From Mycobacterium sp. NBC_00419 (GTDB lineage: Bacteria; Actinomycetota; Actinomycetes; Mycobacteriales; Mycobacteriaceae), in assembly GCF_036023875.1 (NCBI RefSeq), contig NZ_CP107931.1:2852001-2916000 (forward strand): DNA of 64,000 nucleotides, given 5' to 3'. The notes under the pieces were generated by a model. That model was not told the origin of the DNA. It worked only from the letters and a program-made list of their open reading frames with translations, and ran no database searches. The position numbers were made by a program, and so were the translations under genes. Numbering within the stretch: position 1 is the first letter of the stretch; the number at the start of each line of letters is the position of its first letter. Below are positions 32,114-40,453 of this stretch, piece by piece.

Positions 32114-33328
32114 GTGGTGATGCAGAACTTCTCCTATCACCCGTTCGATCCCGAGGTGATGGCCGACCCGCGGCCGTTCTATCGCACCCTGCGCGACAGC
32201 CACCCGGTGTACTACATCGAGGACCTGGACACCTTCGCGTTGTCCCGCTTCGACGACATCTGGCGGGTGCTCGAGATCAACGACGGCACCTTCGTCGCCT
32301 CCGAGGGCACGCTGCCCTCGGCCGCGGTGCTCGAGCACCGCAACGACGGTCCGGTGCCCGATCCTGCGTTGCACCCCATGCCGTTTCACGCCAACTTCGA
32401 CGCACCGATCTACGACGACGTCCGGCGCTGCACCGCGGGCCCGTTCCGCCCGAAACCGGCCGCCACCCTGCAGAGTCGCATCCAGGAGCTGGCCAACCAG
32501 CGTCTCGACGAGCTGTTGCCGCGCGGCAGGTTCGATCTCACCCAGGATTACGGCGGCATCGTCGCAGCCTCGATCGTCTGCGAGTTGATCGGCCTGCCGA
32601 CCGATCTCGCGGCCGACGTGCTGGCCACCGTGAACGCCGGCAGCCTGGCACAGCCGGGCAGCGGTGTCGAGGTGGCCAACGCCCGACCGGGCTACCTGGA
32701 GTACCTGATCCCGGTTGTCGCCCGGGCCCGCACCGGTGGCGGCTCGGTGATCGTCGAGCAGCTGCTGAACTACCGGCTGCCGGACGGGTCGGCGCTGTCC
32801 GATGCCGAGGTGGCCGTCCAGCTGCTGGGGGTGTTCATCGGCGGCACCGAGACCGTGCCCAAGATCGTCGCGCACGGCTTGTGGGAACTCAGCAGGCATC
32901 CCGAGCAGCTCGCCGCGGTGCGCGCCGACCCGGCCGCCACCGTTGCGGTCGCCCGCGACGAGATGATCCGATACTGCGCACCCGCACAGTGGTTCGCCCG
33001 AACGGTTCGGCGGCCCTTCACGATTCACGACACCACGGTCCAGCCCGGCCAACGGATCATCAGCCTGCTGGCCTCGGCCAACCGCGACGAACGCGAGTAC
33101 ACCGACCCGGAGGCCTTCGTCTGGGACCGCCCCATCGACCGGTCGTTGGCCTTCGGTCGCGGCCAACACTTCTGCCTCGGCTATCACCTGGCCCGGCTCG
33201 AGATCGCGGTGCTGGTCGGCGAGTGGCTGCGTCGGGTGCCCGACTACGCCATCGAGGAGAACGCGGCCTGGCGTCCGCCGTCGAGCTTCCAATGGGGCTG
33301 GAACTCGGTCCCCGTCGAAGTGCAATAA
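32114..33328 (+). CDS. Cytochrome P450 (second of the island)
   Basis: 404 residues from GTG 32114 (ATG 32120 is an in-frame alternative). I-helix FIGGTETVPKIV, with Thr-Glu-Thr rather than the usual D/E-T-T; K-helix RDEMIRYCAP (E-x-x-R); heme loop FGRGQHFCLGYHLA. CYP family not assigned. It presumably acts on the same pathway as the CYP124-like enzyme and shares the ferredoxin. The molybdopterin oxidoreductase begins 7 bp later. Confidence 0.92.
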   Translation: MVMQNFSYHPFDPEVMADPRPFYRTLRDSHPVYYIEDLDTFALSRFDDIWRVLEINDGTFVASEGTLPSAAVLEHRNDGPVPDPALHPMPFHANFDAPIYDDVRRCTAGPFRPKPAATLQSRIQELANQRLDELLPRGRFDLTQDYGGIVAASIVCELIGLPTDLAADVLATVNAGSLAQPGSGVEVANARPGYLEYLIPVVARARTGGGSVIVEQLLNYRLPDGSALSDAEVAVQLLGVFIGGTETVPKIVAHGLWELSRHPEQLAAVRADPAATVAVARDEMIRYCAPAQWFARTVRRPFTIHDTTVQPGQRIISLLASANRDEREYTDPEAFVWDRPIDRSLAFGRGQHFCLGYHLARLEIAVLVGEWLRRVPDYAIEENAAWRPPSSFQWGWNSVPVEVQ

Positions 33329-33335
33329 TCGCTCG

Positions 33336-35510
33336 ATGTCGGTCGAGAATCGCGTTACCTACTGCCGGATCTGCGAACCGATGTGCGGGCTGATCGCCGC
33401 CGTGGAGAACGACCGGCTGGTGTCGCTGCGCCCCGATCCGGACCACCCGCTATCCCAGGGCCGGGCCTGCCCGAAGGGCATCGCGTTCACCGACGTCCAG
33501 AACGACCCCGACCGGGTGCTGACGCCGCTGCGCCGGCGATCCGACGGTCAGTTCGAGAAAGTCAGCTGGGACGTGGCACTTGATGACATCGCGGCGCGGC
33601 TGACGGCGATCATCGCCCGCCACGGCGGGACGTCGGTGGGCCAGTACATCGGCAACCCGACCGCGTTCGGGTATGCGGCCGGACTGTGGGGCGGGCTGCT
33701 GATGGCGCGCATCGGCACCAAGCACCTGTATTCGGCGGGCTCCCAGGACATCAACAGCCGCTTCGTCGCGAGCAAGCTGCTCTACGGCGCGGTGAGCCAG
33801 CTGCCGTTCCCGGACCTGCCCCGCACCGACTTCCTGCTGATGCTCGGGGCCAACCCGCTGGTGTCGCGGGGCAGCGCGGTCCGCGCGCCCCGCATCAAGG
33901 ACGACCTGACCGCGATCGCCCGCCGCGGGGGCCGGGTGGTCGTGATCGACCCGCGCCGCACCGAAACCGCGCGCGCCCACGAGCACATCGCCGTGCGACC
34001 CGACTCGGATGCCTGGCTGCTGCTGTCGATGCTCAACGTCATCTTCACCGAGGGCCTCGACGACGCCGCGGCCATCGCCCGGCAGTCCACCGGTGGTGCC
34101 GCGCTACGCGCCCTCTGCGCGCCGTTCCCTCCGGAGGAGACCGCGACCCGCACCGGGGTGACCGCCGACACGCTTCGTACCCTGGCCCGCGACTTCGCCA
34201 CCGCACCCACCGCGACCGCCTACGGGCGCACCGGGGCATGCCTGGGCAACCACGGCACCCTGGTCAGCTTTCTGCTCGACGTGCTGACACTGGTGACCGG
34301 CAACCTCGACCGCCCCGGCGGCACCCTGATGTCGCATGCCGTTATCCCGCTGGAGGACATGGGCGAGCGGTCCGGGAACCTGACCTACGGCAAGTCGCAT
34401 TCGCGCGTCGGCAACCTGCCCGATGTCAACGGCACATTCCCCGCGGCGGTGATGGCCGAGGAGATCACCACGCCGGGTGAGGGCCAACTGCGTGCCCTGT
34501 TCGTCCAGGCCGGCAACCCGGTGCTGACGGTGCCGAACAGCGACGCGCTGGAAGCGGCCATCCGGAAACTGGATCTGCTTGTCTCCCTTGACTTCTACGT
34601 CACCGAGACCAACAAATACGCCGACTACATCCTGCCTGCGACCACCATGCTGGAGCGCGACGACCTGCCGACCACCTTCGCGGCATGCTGCCCCTCGGTG
34701 TTCGTCCAGACCACCGAGGCCGTGCTCAAGCCGTACGGACAGGCCCGCGCGGAGTGGGAGGTCTACGCCGACATCGCCAAGCGGATGGGCCTGTCACTGT
34801 TCGCCACCGGACCGCTAGAGCGCCTCAATCCCGTTCTGTCCCTGCTGGAACGCAAGGGCATCATGAACGTGACACCGAAGAGCCTGATGTCGCTGCTACT
34901 GCGACTGGGCCCCTACGGGGATCGATTCGGGTTGCGCCGCGGCGGGCTGAACCTCAAGAAGCTGCGGGCGAACCCGCACGGGTTGGTGCTCGCCGATCAC
35001 GTTCCGACCGGGGTGCTCGAGAAGGTCGTCCGCCACCCAGGCGGTAAGGTCCGGCTCGACCCGCCGGAGATCGTCGCCGAGGTCGGCCGGCTGGGCTCGC
35101 GCGGCCACGACGATGCGCAGTTCCCGTTGCTGGCCATCGGCATTCGCGAAGTCCGGTCGCAGAACTCCTGGATGCACAACAGCCCCACCCTGATGAAGGG
35201 CGACCGTAAGCAGCGCACCCGGATCAACCCGCACGACGCCGGTGCCGCCGGGATCGTCGACGGCGGACGGGTCCGGATCACCTCGCGCCAGGGTGCCATC
35301 GAAACCGACGTGGTGGTCACCGACGAGGTCGGCAGCGGAACCATCGCCGTCCCCCACGGGTGGGGTCACCGCGGCGGCTGGCAGCTGGCCAACAGCATGC
35401 CCGGAGCCAACGTCAACGAGCTGACCTCCAGCCGGCCCGAGGATCTCGAGACACTGGCGGGGATGTCGGTGCTCAACGGCGTCGCGGTGCGCATCGAAGC
35501 GGTGTCCTAG
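33336..35510 (+). CDS. Molybdopterin (DMSO reductase family) oxidoreductase
   Basis: 724 residues. N-terminal 4Fe-4S ligands C10-x2-C13-x3-C17 and C45 (GRACPKG), then the bis-MGD domains (MLGANPLVSRGSAVRAPRIK, ADYILPATTMLERDD) and the C-terminal cap GWGHRGGWQLANSMPGANVN. It is of the soluble FdhF/NarB-like class, with a length of about 700-780. The substrate cannot be told from the motifs. Its stop is 3 bp from the convergent operon, whose first enzyme belongs to the same superfamily. Confidence 0.9.
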   Translation: MSVENRVTYCRICEPMCGLIAAVENDRLVSLRPDPDHPLSQGRACPKGIAFTDVQNDPDRVLTPLRRRSDGQFEKVSWDVALDDIAARLTAIIARHGGTSVGQYIGNPTAFGYAAGLWGGLLMARIGTKHLYSAGSQDINSRFVASKLLYGAVSQLPFPDLPRTDFLLMLGANPLVSRGSAVRAPRIKDDLTAIARRGGRVVVIDPRRTETARAHEHIAVRPDSDAWLLLSMLNVIFTEGLDDAAAIARQSTGGAALRALCAPFPPEETATRTGVTADTLRTLARDFATAPTATAYGRTGACLGNHGTLVSFLLDVLTLVTGNLDRPGGTLMSHAVIPLEDMGERSGNLTYGKSHSRVGNLPDVNGTFPAAVMAEEITTPGEGQLRALFVQAGNPVLTVPNSDALEAAIRKLDLLVSLDFYVTETNKYADYILPATTMLERDDLPTTFAACCPSVFVQTTEAVLKPYGQARAEWEVYADIAKRMGLSLFATGPLERLNPVLSLLERKGIMNVTPKSLMSLLLRLGPYGDRFGLRRGGLNLKKLRANPHGLVLADHVPTGVLEKVVRHPGGKVRLDPPEIVAEVGRLGSRGHDDAQFPLLAIGIREVRSQNSWMHNSPTLMKGDRKQRTRINPHDAGAAGIVDGGRVRITSRQGAIETDVVVTDEVGSGTIAVPHGWGHRGGWQLANSMPGANVNELTSSRPEDLETLAGMSVLNGVAVRIEAVS

Positions 35511-35513
35511 CAC

Positions 35514-35906
35514 TCACTCCGTCACGGTGAAGCCGGCCAGCCAGTCCTCGTGCATCTCGCCGGCGATGGACACCCGCCACTGGTAGCGCTCACCCACCGT
35601 GAGCTTCAGCGGCGGGATGGTCGCAATGAACGGGATGGTGACCGGCGTGCCCTCCGGGTGCACCGGGTGGCGGCGGGCCTTGATGGTGTTCTCCTCGGTA
35701 TGGGCCACCCGGGCACCGTCGCTGTCGACGAGCTCCGCGCGGATCGGGAAGGATCGGCCCAGCTCCGACCACTGGACCTCGACGAACACGATCAGGACGT
35801 GCTGCGCAGTCGGCGTAGGGCTGGTGGTCCAGCCCAGCCCGAGGGCATGCACCGTCCCGTTCTGGTCCAGGTGGCCGCTGTTGGCCAGCAGCACCATGGC
35901 TCTCAT
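35514..35906 (-). CDS. Small beta-rich hypothetical protein
   Basis: 130 residues. VLLANSGHLDQNGTVHALGL ... WRVSIAGEMHEDWLAGFTVT: a beta-sandwich-like protein of the type annotated DUF6941 in actinobacteria, where it often sits next to acyl-CoA synthetase or polyketide genes. The family link is tentative. ATG 35906 overlaps the FadD stop, so the two are coupled. The role in the pathway is unknown. Confidence 0.72.
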   Translation of the reverse strand: MRAMVLLANSGHLDQNGTVHALGLGWTTSPTPTAQHVLIVFVEVQWSELGRSFPIRAELVDSDGARVAHTEENTIKARRHPVHPEGTPVTIPFIATIPPLKLTVGERYQWRVSIAGEMHEDWLAGFTVTE

Positions 35907-37471
35907 CGGTGGCTGAACTCGGCGGCGAGTGTCTTCTTGTCGACCTTCTCGCCGGCCACGGTCGGCAGCGGTTGTTCGCGGATCACCCAACGGGTCGGCA
36001 CCGCGAAGTAGGCCACCACACCGCGCAGGTGCTCGGCGAGTTCGTGCTCGGACGGCGCCCGGCCGCCCTGGCGGTGGACCACGACGGCGGCCAGCTCCTC
36101 GCCGAGGTCGGGGTGCGGCAGGCCGATCACGGCGGCTTCGACGACGTCCGGGTGCGACAGCAGCGCTTCCTCGACGTGGGGGCAGGAGATGTTCTCGCCG
36201 CCGCGGATCACCATGTCCTTGCTGCGGCCGTCGATGAACAGGTATCCCTCGTCGTTGAGGTGGCCGAGGTCGCCGGTATGCAGCCAGCCGTCGGAATCGA
36301 TGGGGCCGCCGTCGATTCCGACGTAGCCGAGCATCAGGGTGGGGGAGCGGACCAGCACCTCGCCGACACCGCGGTCGTCGGGGTCTCCGATCGCCAGCTC
36401 CACCGTCGGGTAGGGACGGCCCACCGAGGCGGGATACGTCGCCAGGTCCGAGCTGCCGGCGACGGTGAAGAACCCGGCACCCTCTGTCATGCCCCAGGTA
36501 TTGGCCAGGCCGCGGGCCTGTAGCTGCGGCAGTTTGCGAGCCATCCGGTCCAGCAGCACCGGCGATACCGCGGCACCGCCCAGCGGGAAGGCGCGCAGGC
36601 TGGTCAGGTCATAGGAGTCGAAGTCAGGGTGTTCGAGCAGACGCACCGCCATCGTCGGCACACCGCCCCAGCGCTGAACCCCTTCGGCTTCGATCAGGCG
36701 GAGCACCTGGCCCGGTTCGAACCGGCCGGAGTTGAGCACGATCCGCCCGCCGGTGATCATCTGGCTCAGCAGGGTGGCCAATGCACCGACGTGGAACAGC
36801 GGCGTGCAGACCAGGTTCACCTGTTGCGGCGCTTCAGTATTCAGCTGGTGTGGCAGCTGCCGTGACCGCACCAGGACGTTCTGCTGGTTGGCCACGATGC
36901 CGCGAAACGACAGCTCGACACCTTTGGGCATGCCGGAGCTGCCGGAGGTGAACAGGATGGCAGCGGGGTCGTCCTCGTCGGCGGGACCGGGAAGCGCGGG
37001 CGGCGCGTCGGTGAAATCACCGAAGCAGGAGGCGAATTCGGCGACGTCGAGGACGGGGGCTGTGGTCGGGACGGTGGTGTCGTCGGTGATGACCGCGACG
37101 GGTGCGACAAGTGCGATCGAGTGCTCGGCCTCCCGAGGACTCCACCACCGGTTGCCCAGCACCGGTACCGCGCCCAGCGCCCAGATCGCCCACAGCGCGA
37201 CGACCCAGTCCGGGCTGTTGTAGCCCAGCAGCACGATGCGCTGACCGGGTTCCGTACCCAGCGCCCGGAGCTTCTCGCGCGCTGCGTCCACCGCGGCGAA
37301 GAACTCACCGAAGCTGATCCGCCGGTCGCCCTGCACCAGAAACGTCCGGTCCGCCCAGCGCTGCGAACCATCGAACAACTCGTCAAACGTGTGGGGTCGT
37401 TGCGGGTAGACCAGGCCGGGATGGCCCGCGTAGTGGCCTACCTCGACGTCCTCACCCCACCGACACTGCAC
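35903..37471 (-). CDS. Acyl-CoA synthetase (FadD type)
   Basis: 522 residues from GTG 37471, with AGGA 9 nt upstream. ANL-superfamily motifs: ILFTSGSSGMPKGVELSFRG (P-loop), ANTWGMTEGAGFF, DGWLHTGDLGHLNDEGYLFI and the C-terminal GEKVDKKTLA Lys. It forms an acyl-adenylate and then the CoA thioester. Lies 22 bp after the Mo-enzyme gene and before the small beta protein. The likely substrate is the acid produced by the P450 and oxidoreductase steps. Confidence 0.9.
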   Translation of the reverse strand: MQCRWGEDVEVGHYAGHPGLVYPQRPHTFDELFDGSQRWADRTFLVQGDRRISFGEFFAAVDAAREKLRALGTEPGQRIVLLGYNSPDWVVALWAIWALGAVPVLGNRWWSPREAEHSIALVAPVAVITDDTTVPTTAPVLDVAEFASCFGDFTDAPPALPGPADEDDPAAILFTSGSSGMPKGVELSFRGIVANQQNVLVRSRQLPHQLNTEAPQQVNLVCTPLFHVGALATLLSQMITGGRIVLNSGRFEPGQVLRLIEAEGVQRWGGVPTMAVRLLEHPDFDSYDLTSLRAFPLGGAAVSPVLLDRMARKLPQLQARGLANTWGMTEGAGFFTVAGSSDLATYPASVGRPYPTVELAIGDPDDRGVGEVLVRSPTLMLGYVGIDGGPIDSDGWLHTGDLGHLNDEGYLFIDGRSKDMVIRGGENISCPHVEEALLSHPDVVEAAVIGLPHPDLGEELAAVVVHRQGGRAPSEHELAEHLRGVVAYFAVPTRWVIREQPLPTVAGEKVDKKTLAAEFSHR

Positions 37472-37493
37472 AAAACGCGATCCTAGGGCGACG

Positions 37494-39758
37494 CTAGGCG
37501 GTCGCCGCCGCGAGGTCGGCAGACACACGTTCGATGCGGGCGGGCACATGCTTGTGCCAGGGCGTCCCGGCGTAGGCGTCGCGCCAGTCGGCCGAGGTCA
37601 GCTCGTTGGGCGAGACACCGGGGACGTGGACCGCGCCGTCGGAGTCGACGAAGTCCAAGCCGTAGCCGTTGGGCAAGGCGGCGTGACCGGCTTGCATGGT
37701 GGCGCTGACCTCGACGCGGGCCTCCGCACTGCCCGCGGCGGTGGTGATCCGGGCCAGGCCGCCGTCGACGAGGCCGAGTGATTCGGCGTCGGAGACGCTG
37801 ACCCGCAGCGCGCCTTCGGCGTCGCGCTTGCGCCAGTTCGGATTGCGGAAGATGTCGTTGGCGGTGAAGGCCCGGCGCTCACCGGCGGACAACACGATGG
37901 GGAACTCCGCTGTGGTCAAGCCGGGGGTGACGTCCCGCAGTGCGCGGATGTCGTCGAGCAACTCGGGTATCGGCAAGGCGATCTTGCCATCGGGGTGGCT
38001 GATCATCGCGAAGTCGTCGCCGTACTCGTGGGCGGTGAACGTCACCCCGGACGGGGTGTCCAGGATCGCGTCGAACAACGCGTTGCCGTCGACATACCCC
38101 GCCCGGCGCACGGCATCGGGGTACGTCACGGCGGCCTTCTGCGCCAGACCCCACAGTGCCGCAGCGCCTTTCAGGCGCTCAGGCAGGGTCGGACCCAGGG
38201 TTTCGTAGAGGACGTAGGGCAGCACTTTGCCCAGCGCCGGGTTGCCGGCCAACTCGGTGAAGAAGGCCGCGGTGTAGGCGTCGCGGCCCTGCCTGGCGGC
38301 CTCGCGCAACGGTCGCAGGTCCTCCTCGCTGACGATGCCGAGAGCTCGCACCAGCCGCGCCCAGATCTCCGGCTCGGCCAAGGTGCCGGGCAGCGGCTCG
38401 AACAGCGGGTGACGAAGCTGAAAGTCGTTGTGCGGGAACTCCAGATTGAAGAACGTGCATTCCGTCTTCTCGAACTGGCTGGCCGCCGGCAGCACATAGT
38501 GCGCCAGCCGTGCGGTCTCGGTCATCGCGACGTCGATGACCACCAGAAGTTCCAGGGATTCGAACGCCGCGCGGCAGGCCGCCGAGTCGGCGATCGAGTG
38601 GGCCGGGTTGCTGCTCTCGACGACCATCGCCCGGAACCGGTCCGGGTGGTCGGTCAAGATCTCCTGCGGTACGACGTTGGAGGGGATGAGACCGGAGATC
38701 ACCGGTGCACCTGTCACCGGCGTGCGCCCGACTCCGCCCGCTTTGAACAGCGGTGCGAACGATGAATGTAGATGCTGCCCGCCACGTTTGCCGAAGTTGC
38801 CGGTGAGGATCCAGAGCAGCTTGTTGAGGTAGGAGACCAGCGTGCTGTTGGGTGCCTGCTGCACGCCGAGATCCTCGAAGACCGCGACGCTGTCCGCGGC
38901 GGCGATACGGCGGCTTGCCGCACGCAGCAGGTCCTCGTCGACGCCGCTGCGTTGGGCGTAGTCACTGACCGGAACGTCGCGCAACGCGTCGCGTACCTCC
39001 TCGACGCCGCGGGTGTGCTCGGCGAGAAAGGTTTCGTCGCAGAGGTTTTCCTGGACCAGGACAGCCGCCATCGCCGCCAGGCACCAGGCGTCGGCGCCCG
39101 GCTTCACCTGTAGGTGATAGTCGGCCATCGTGGCGGTGTCGGTGAGCACCGGGTCGAGCACGATCATCGAGCGGGCGGGGTCCTTGGCGATGTCGTTGAG
39201 CACGGTGCGGGCCCGCGGGAAGCTCTGCGACATCCACGGGTTCTTGCCGACGAAGATCGACACCTCGGCATGCTCGAATTCGCCGCGGGTGTGCCCGCCG
39301 TAGAGCTGGGAGTCGACCCAGAACTCACCGGTCTTCTCCTGTGCCAGCGCACTCGAGCGGTACCGTGAGCCGAGCGGCTTGAGGAACGCGCTGCTGTAGG
39401 CGCCACCGAGGTGGTTGCCCTGGCCGCCGTCGCCGTAGTAGAAGATCTTGTCACCACCGTGGGCGTCGGCGATCCGCTTGAATCCGGCAGCGACCTCGGA
39501 AATTGCTGTGTCCCAGTCGATTTCCTCGTAGCTGCCGTCGGCGCGGCGCCGCATCGGGGAGGTCAGCCGGTTGGAGTTGTTCTGATAGTGGTCCAGTCGC
39601 AATGCCTTGTTGCACGTGTACCCACGAGATCCGGGGTGGTCCTTGTCGCCACGGATCTTGGCCAGGTGGCCGGCCCCGTCCTGGACGCTGGTTTGCACGA
39701 CGATGCCGCAGTTGCACTCGCAGAGAATGCAGGCGGTGGGCTGCCAGTCATCGGACAT
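37494..39758 (-). CDS. Molybdopterin oxidoreductase, FdhF-like
   Basis: 754 residues. 4Fe-4S ligands C10-x2-C13-x3-C17 (TACILCECNCGIV) and C49 (GYTCNKALRLD), the latter followed by the Lys that relays electrons in FdhF-type enzymes. Later: VGKNPWMSQSFPRARTVLND, HYVLPAASQFEKTEC and the C-terminal ALPNGYGLDFVDSDG. It is not closely similar to the Mo enzyme at 33-35.5 kb, so this is not a recent duplication. GAAGGAG precedes ATG 39758. It is second in the TetR-led operon. Confidence 0.9.
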   Translation of the reverse strand: MSDDWQPTACILCECNCGIVVQTSVQDGAGHLAKIRGDKDHPGSRGYTCNKALRLDHYQNNSNRLTSPMRRRADGSYEEIDWDTAISEVAAGFKRIADAHGGDKIFYYGDGGQGNHLGGAYSSAFLKPLGSRYRSSALAQEKTGEFWVDSQLYGGHTRGEFEHAEVSIFVGKNPWMSQSFPRARTVLNDIAKDPARSMIVLDPVLTDTATMADYHLQVKPGADAWCLAAMAAVLVQENLCDETFLAEHTRGVEEVRDALRDVPVSDYAQRSGVDEDLLRAASRRIAAADSVAVFEDLGVQQAPNSTLVSYLNKLLWILTGNFGKRGGQHLHSSFAPLFKAGGVGRTPVTGAPVISGLIPSNVVPQEILTDHPDRFRAMVVESSNPAHSIADSAACRAAFESLELLVVIDVAMTETARLAHYVLPAASQFEKTECTFFNLEFPHNDFQLRHPLFEPLPGTLAEPEIWARLVRALGIVSEEDLRPLREAARQGRDAYTAAFFTELAGNPALGKVLPYVLYETLGPTLPERLKGAAALWGLAQKAAVTYPDAVRRAGYVDGNALFDAILDTPSGVTFTAHEYGDDFAMISHPDGKIALPIPELLDDIRALRDVTPGLTTAEFPIVLSAGERRAFTANDIFRNPNWRKRDAEGALRVSVSDAESLGLVDGGLARITTAAGSAEARVEVSATMQAGHAALPNGYGLDFVDSDGAVHVPGVSPNELTSADWRDAYAGTPWHKHVPARIERVSADLAAATA

Positions 39759-39771
39759 GGGGGCTCCTTCT

Positions 39772-40329
39772 CTAGCCGGCCTCGAGTAGGCCGCGTAGTT
39801 GTCGATGGACGACGTCCAGTGGTGCGATGTCGCGGGCCGCGCGGGCCAGCACGATGCCGCCTTCCAGTGCGGCGGTCACGAACACCGCGAGTTCTTCGGC
39901 CCGCTTGGAAGGCATCCCGTCGGCGATGAGCTGTTGGGCGATGACGCTATTCCAGCGGTCAAATGCCACAGCGGCGCGATCCAGGACCGGTGAAGCAACG
40001 CCAGGTTCACCGGCTTCGACCGCGACGGCCAGGACGGGGCAGCCGGCACGAAAGTCGGTCTCAATGAGGTGCTTGCGGTAGAAGCGGATCATCGCGTCGA
40101 GCATGTCGGCGCCGCTGGCGGCCTTCGCCATCTTCGCGGCAACATAGTCGGCCGCGTAATCGACTGCTTCGCAGAGCAGTTGGTTCCGACCGCCGGGGAA
40201 GTAGTGGTAGGCCGAGCCGCGCGGAGCGCCACTGTGCTCGAGAACGTCGGCGATCGCCGTTGGGTGTGCGCCGCGTTCGCGGATCAGCAGCGCGGCCGAG
40301 GCAACCATGCGTTCACGAGGGCTCGCCAT
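39772..40329 (-). CDS. TetR family regulator (Mo-enzyme operon)
   Basis: 185 residues from ATG 40329. HTH region SPRERMVASAALLIRERGAH, then PTAIADVLEHSGAPRGSAYH, and YFPGGRNQLLCEAV. The ligand domain includes GCPVLAVAVEAGEPG. It lies 13 bp upstream of the FdhF-like gene, so the whole minus-strand operon probably shares its promoter. There is no clear ribosome site: the inverted repeat begins 3 nt upstream of the ATG, consistent with a leaderless or autorepressed message. Confidence 0.88.
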   Translation of the reverse strand: MASPRERMVASAALLIRERGAHPTAIADVLEHSGAPRGSAYHYFPGGRNQLLCEAVDYAADYVAAKMAKAASGADMLDAMIRFYRKHLIETDFRAGCPVLAVAVEAGEPGVASPVLDRAAVAFDRWNSVIAQQLIADGMPSKRAEELAVFVTAALEGGIVLARAARDIAPLDVVHRQLRGLLEAG

Positions 40330-40332
40330 GGC

Positions 40333-40352
40333 TATGTATGTAACCATACATA
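40333..40352. promoter_or_regulatory. Inverted repeat, TetR operator candidate
   Basis: Arms TATGTATG and CATACATA are perfect over 8 bp with a 4-nt spacer TAAC. The repeat begins 3 nt before ATG 40329 of the TetR gene. Size and symmetry fit a TetR dimer site, giving autoregulation of the minus-strand operon. Confidence 0.72.
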
Positions 40353-40381
40353 ATCGCTGCACACCAGACTCGGCATCGATT

Positions 40382-40428
40382 CTGCGGGGAGATCGCGTTC
40401 GAGTGCCCGCGAGGCACTCTCCCCGCAG
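40382..40428 (-). terminator. Nested hairpin after the adenylate cyclase gene
   Basis: Outer arms CTGCGGGGAG (40382-40391) and CTCCCCGCAG (40419-40428) enclose a second perfect stem GAGTGCC / GGCACTC (40401-40419). It begins 26 nt after the cyclase stop in the direction of transcription. There is no U-tract. It separates the cyclase from the TetR-led operon. Confidence 0.65.
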
Positions 40429-40453
40429 AGGCGATGAGGTAAGGGGCGAGCGG

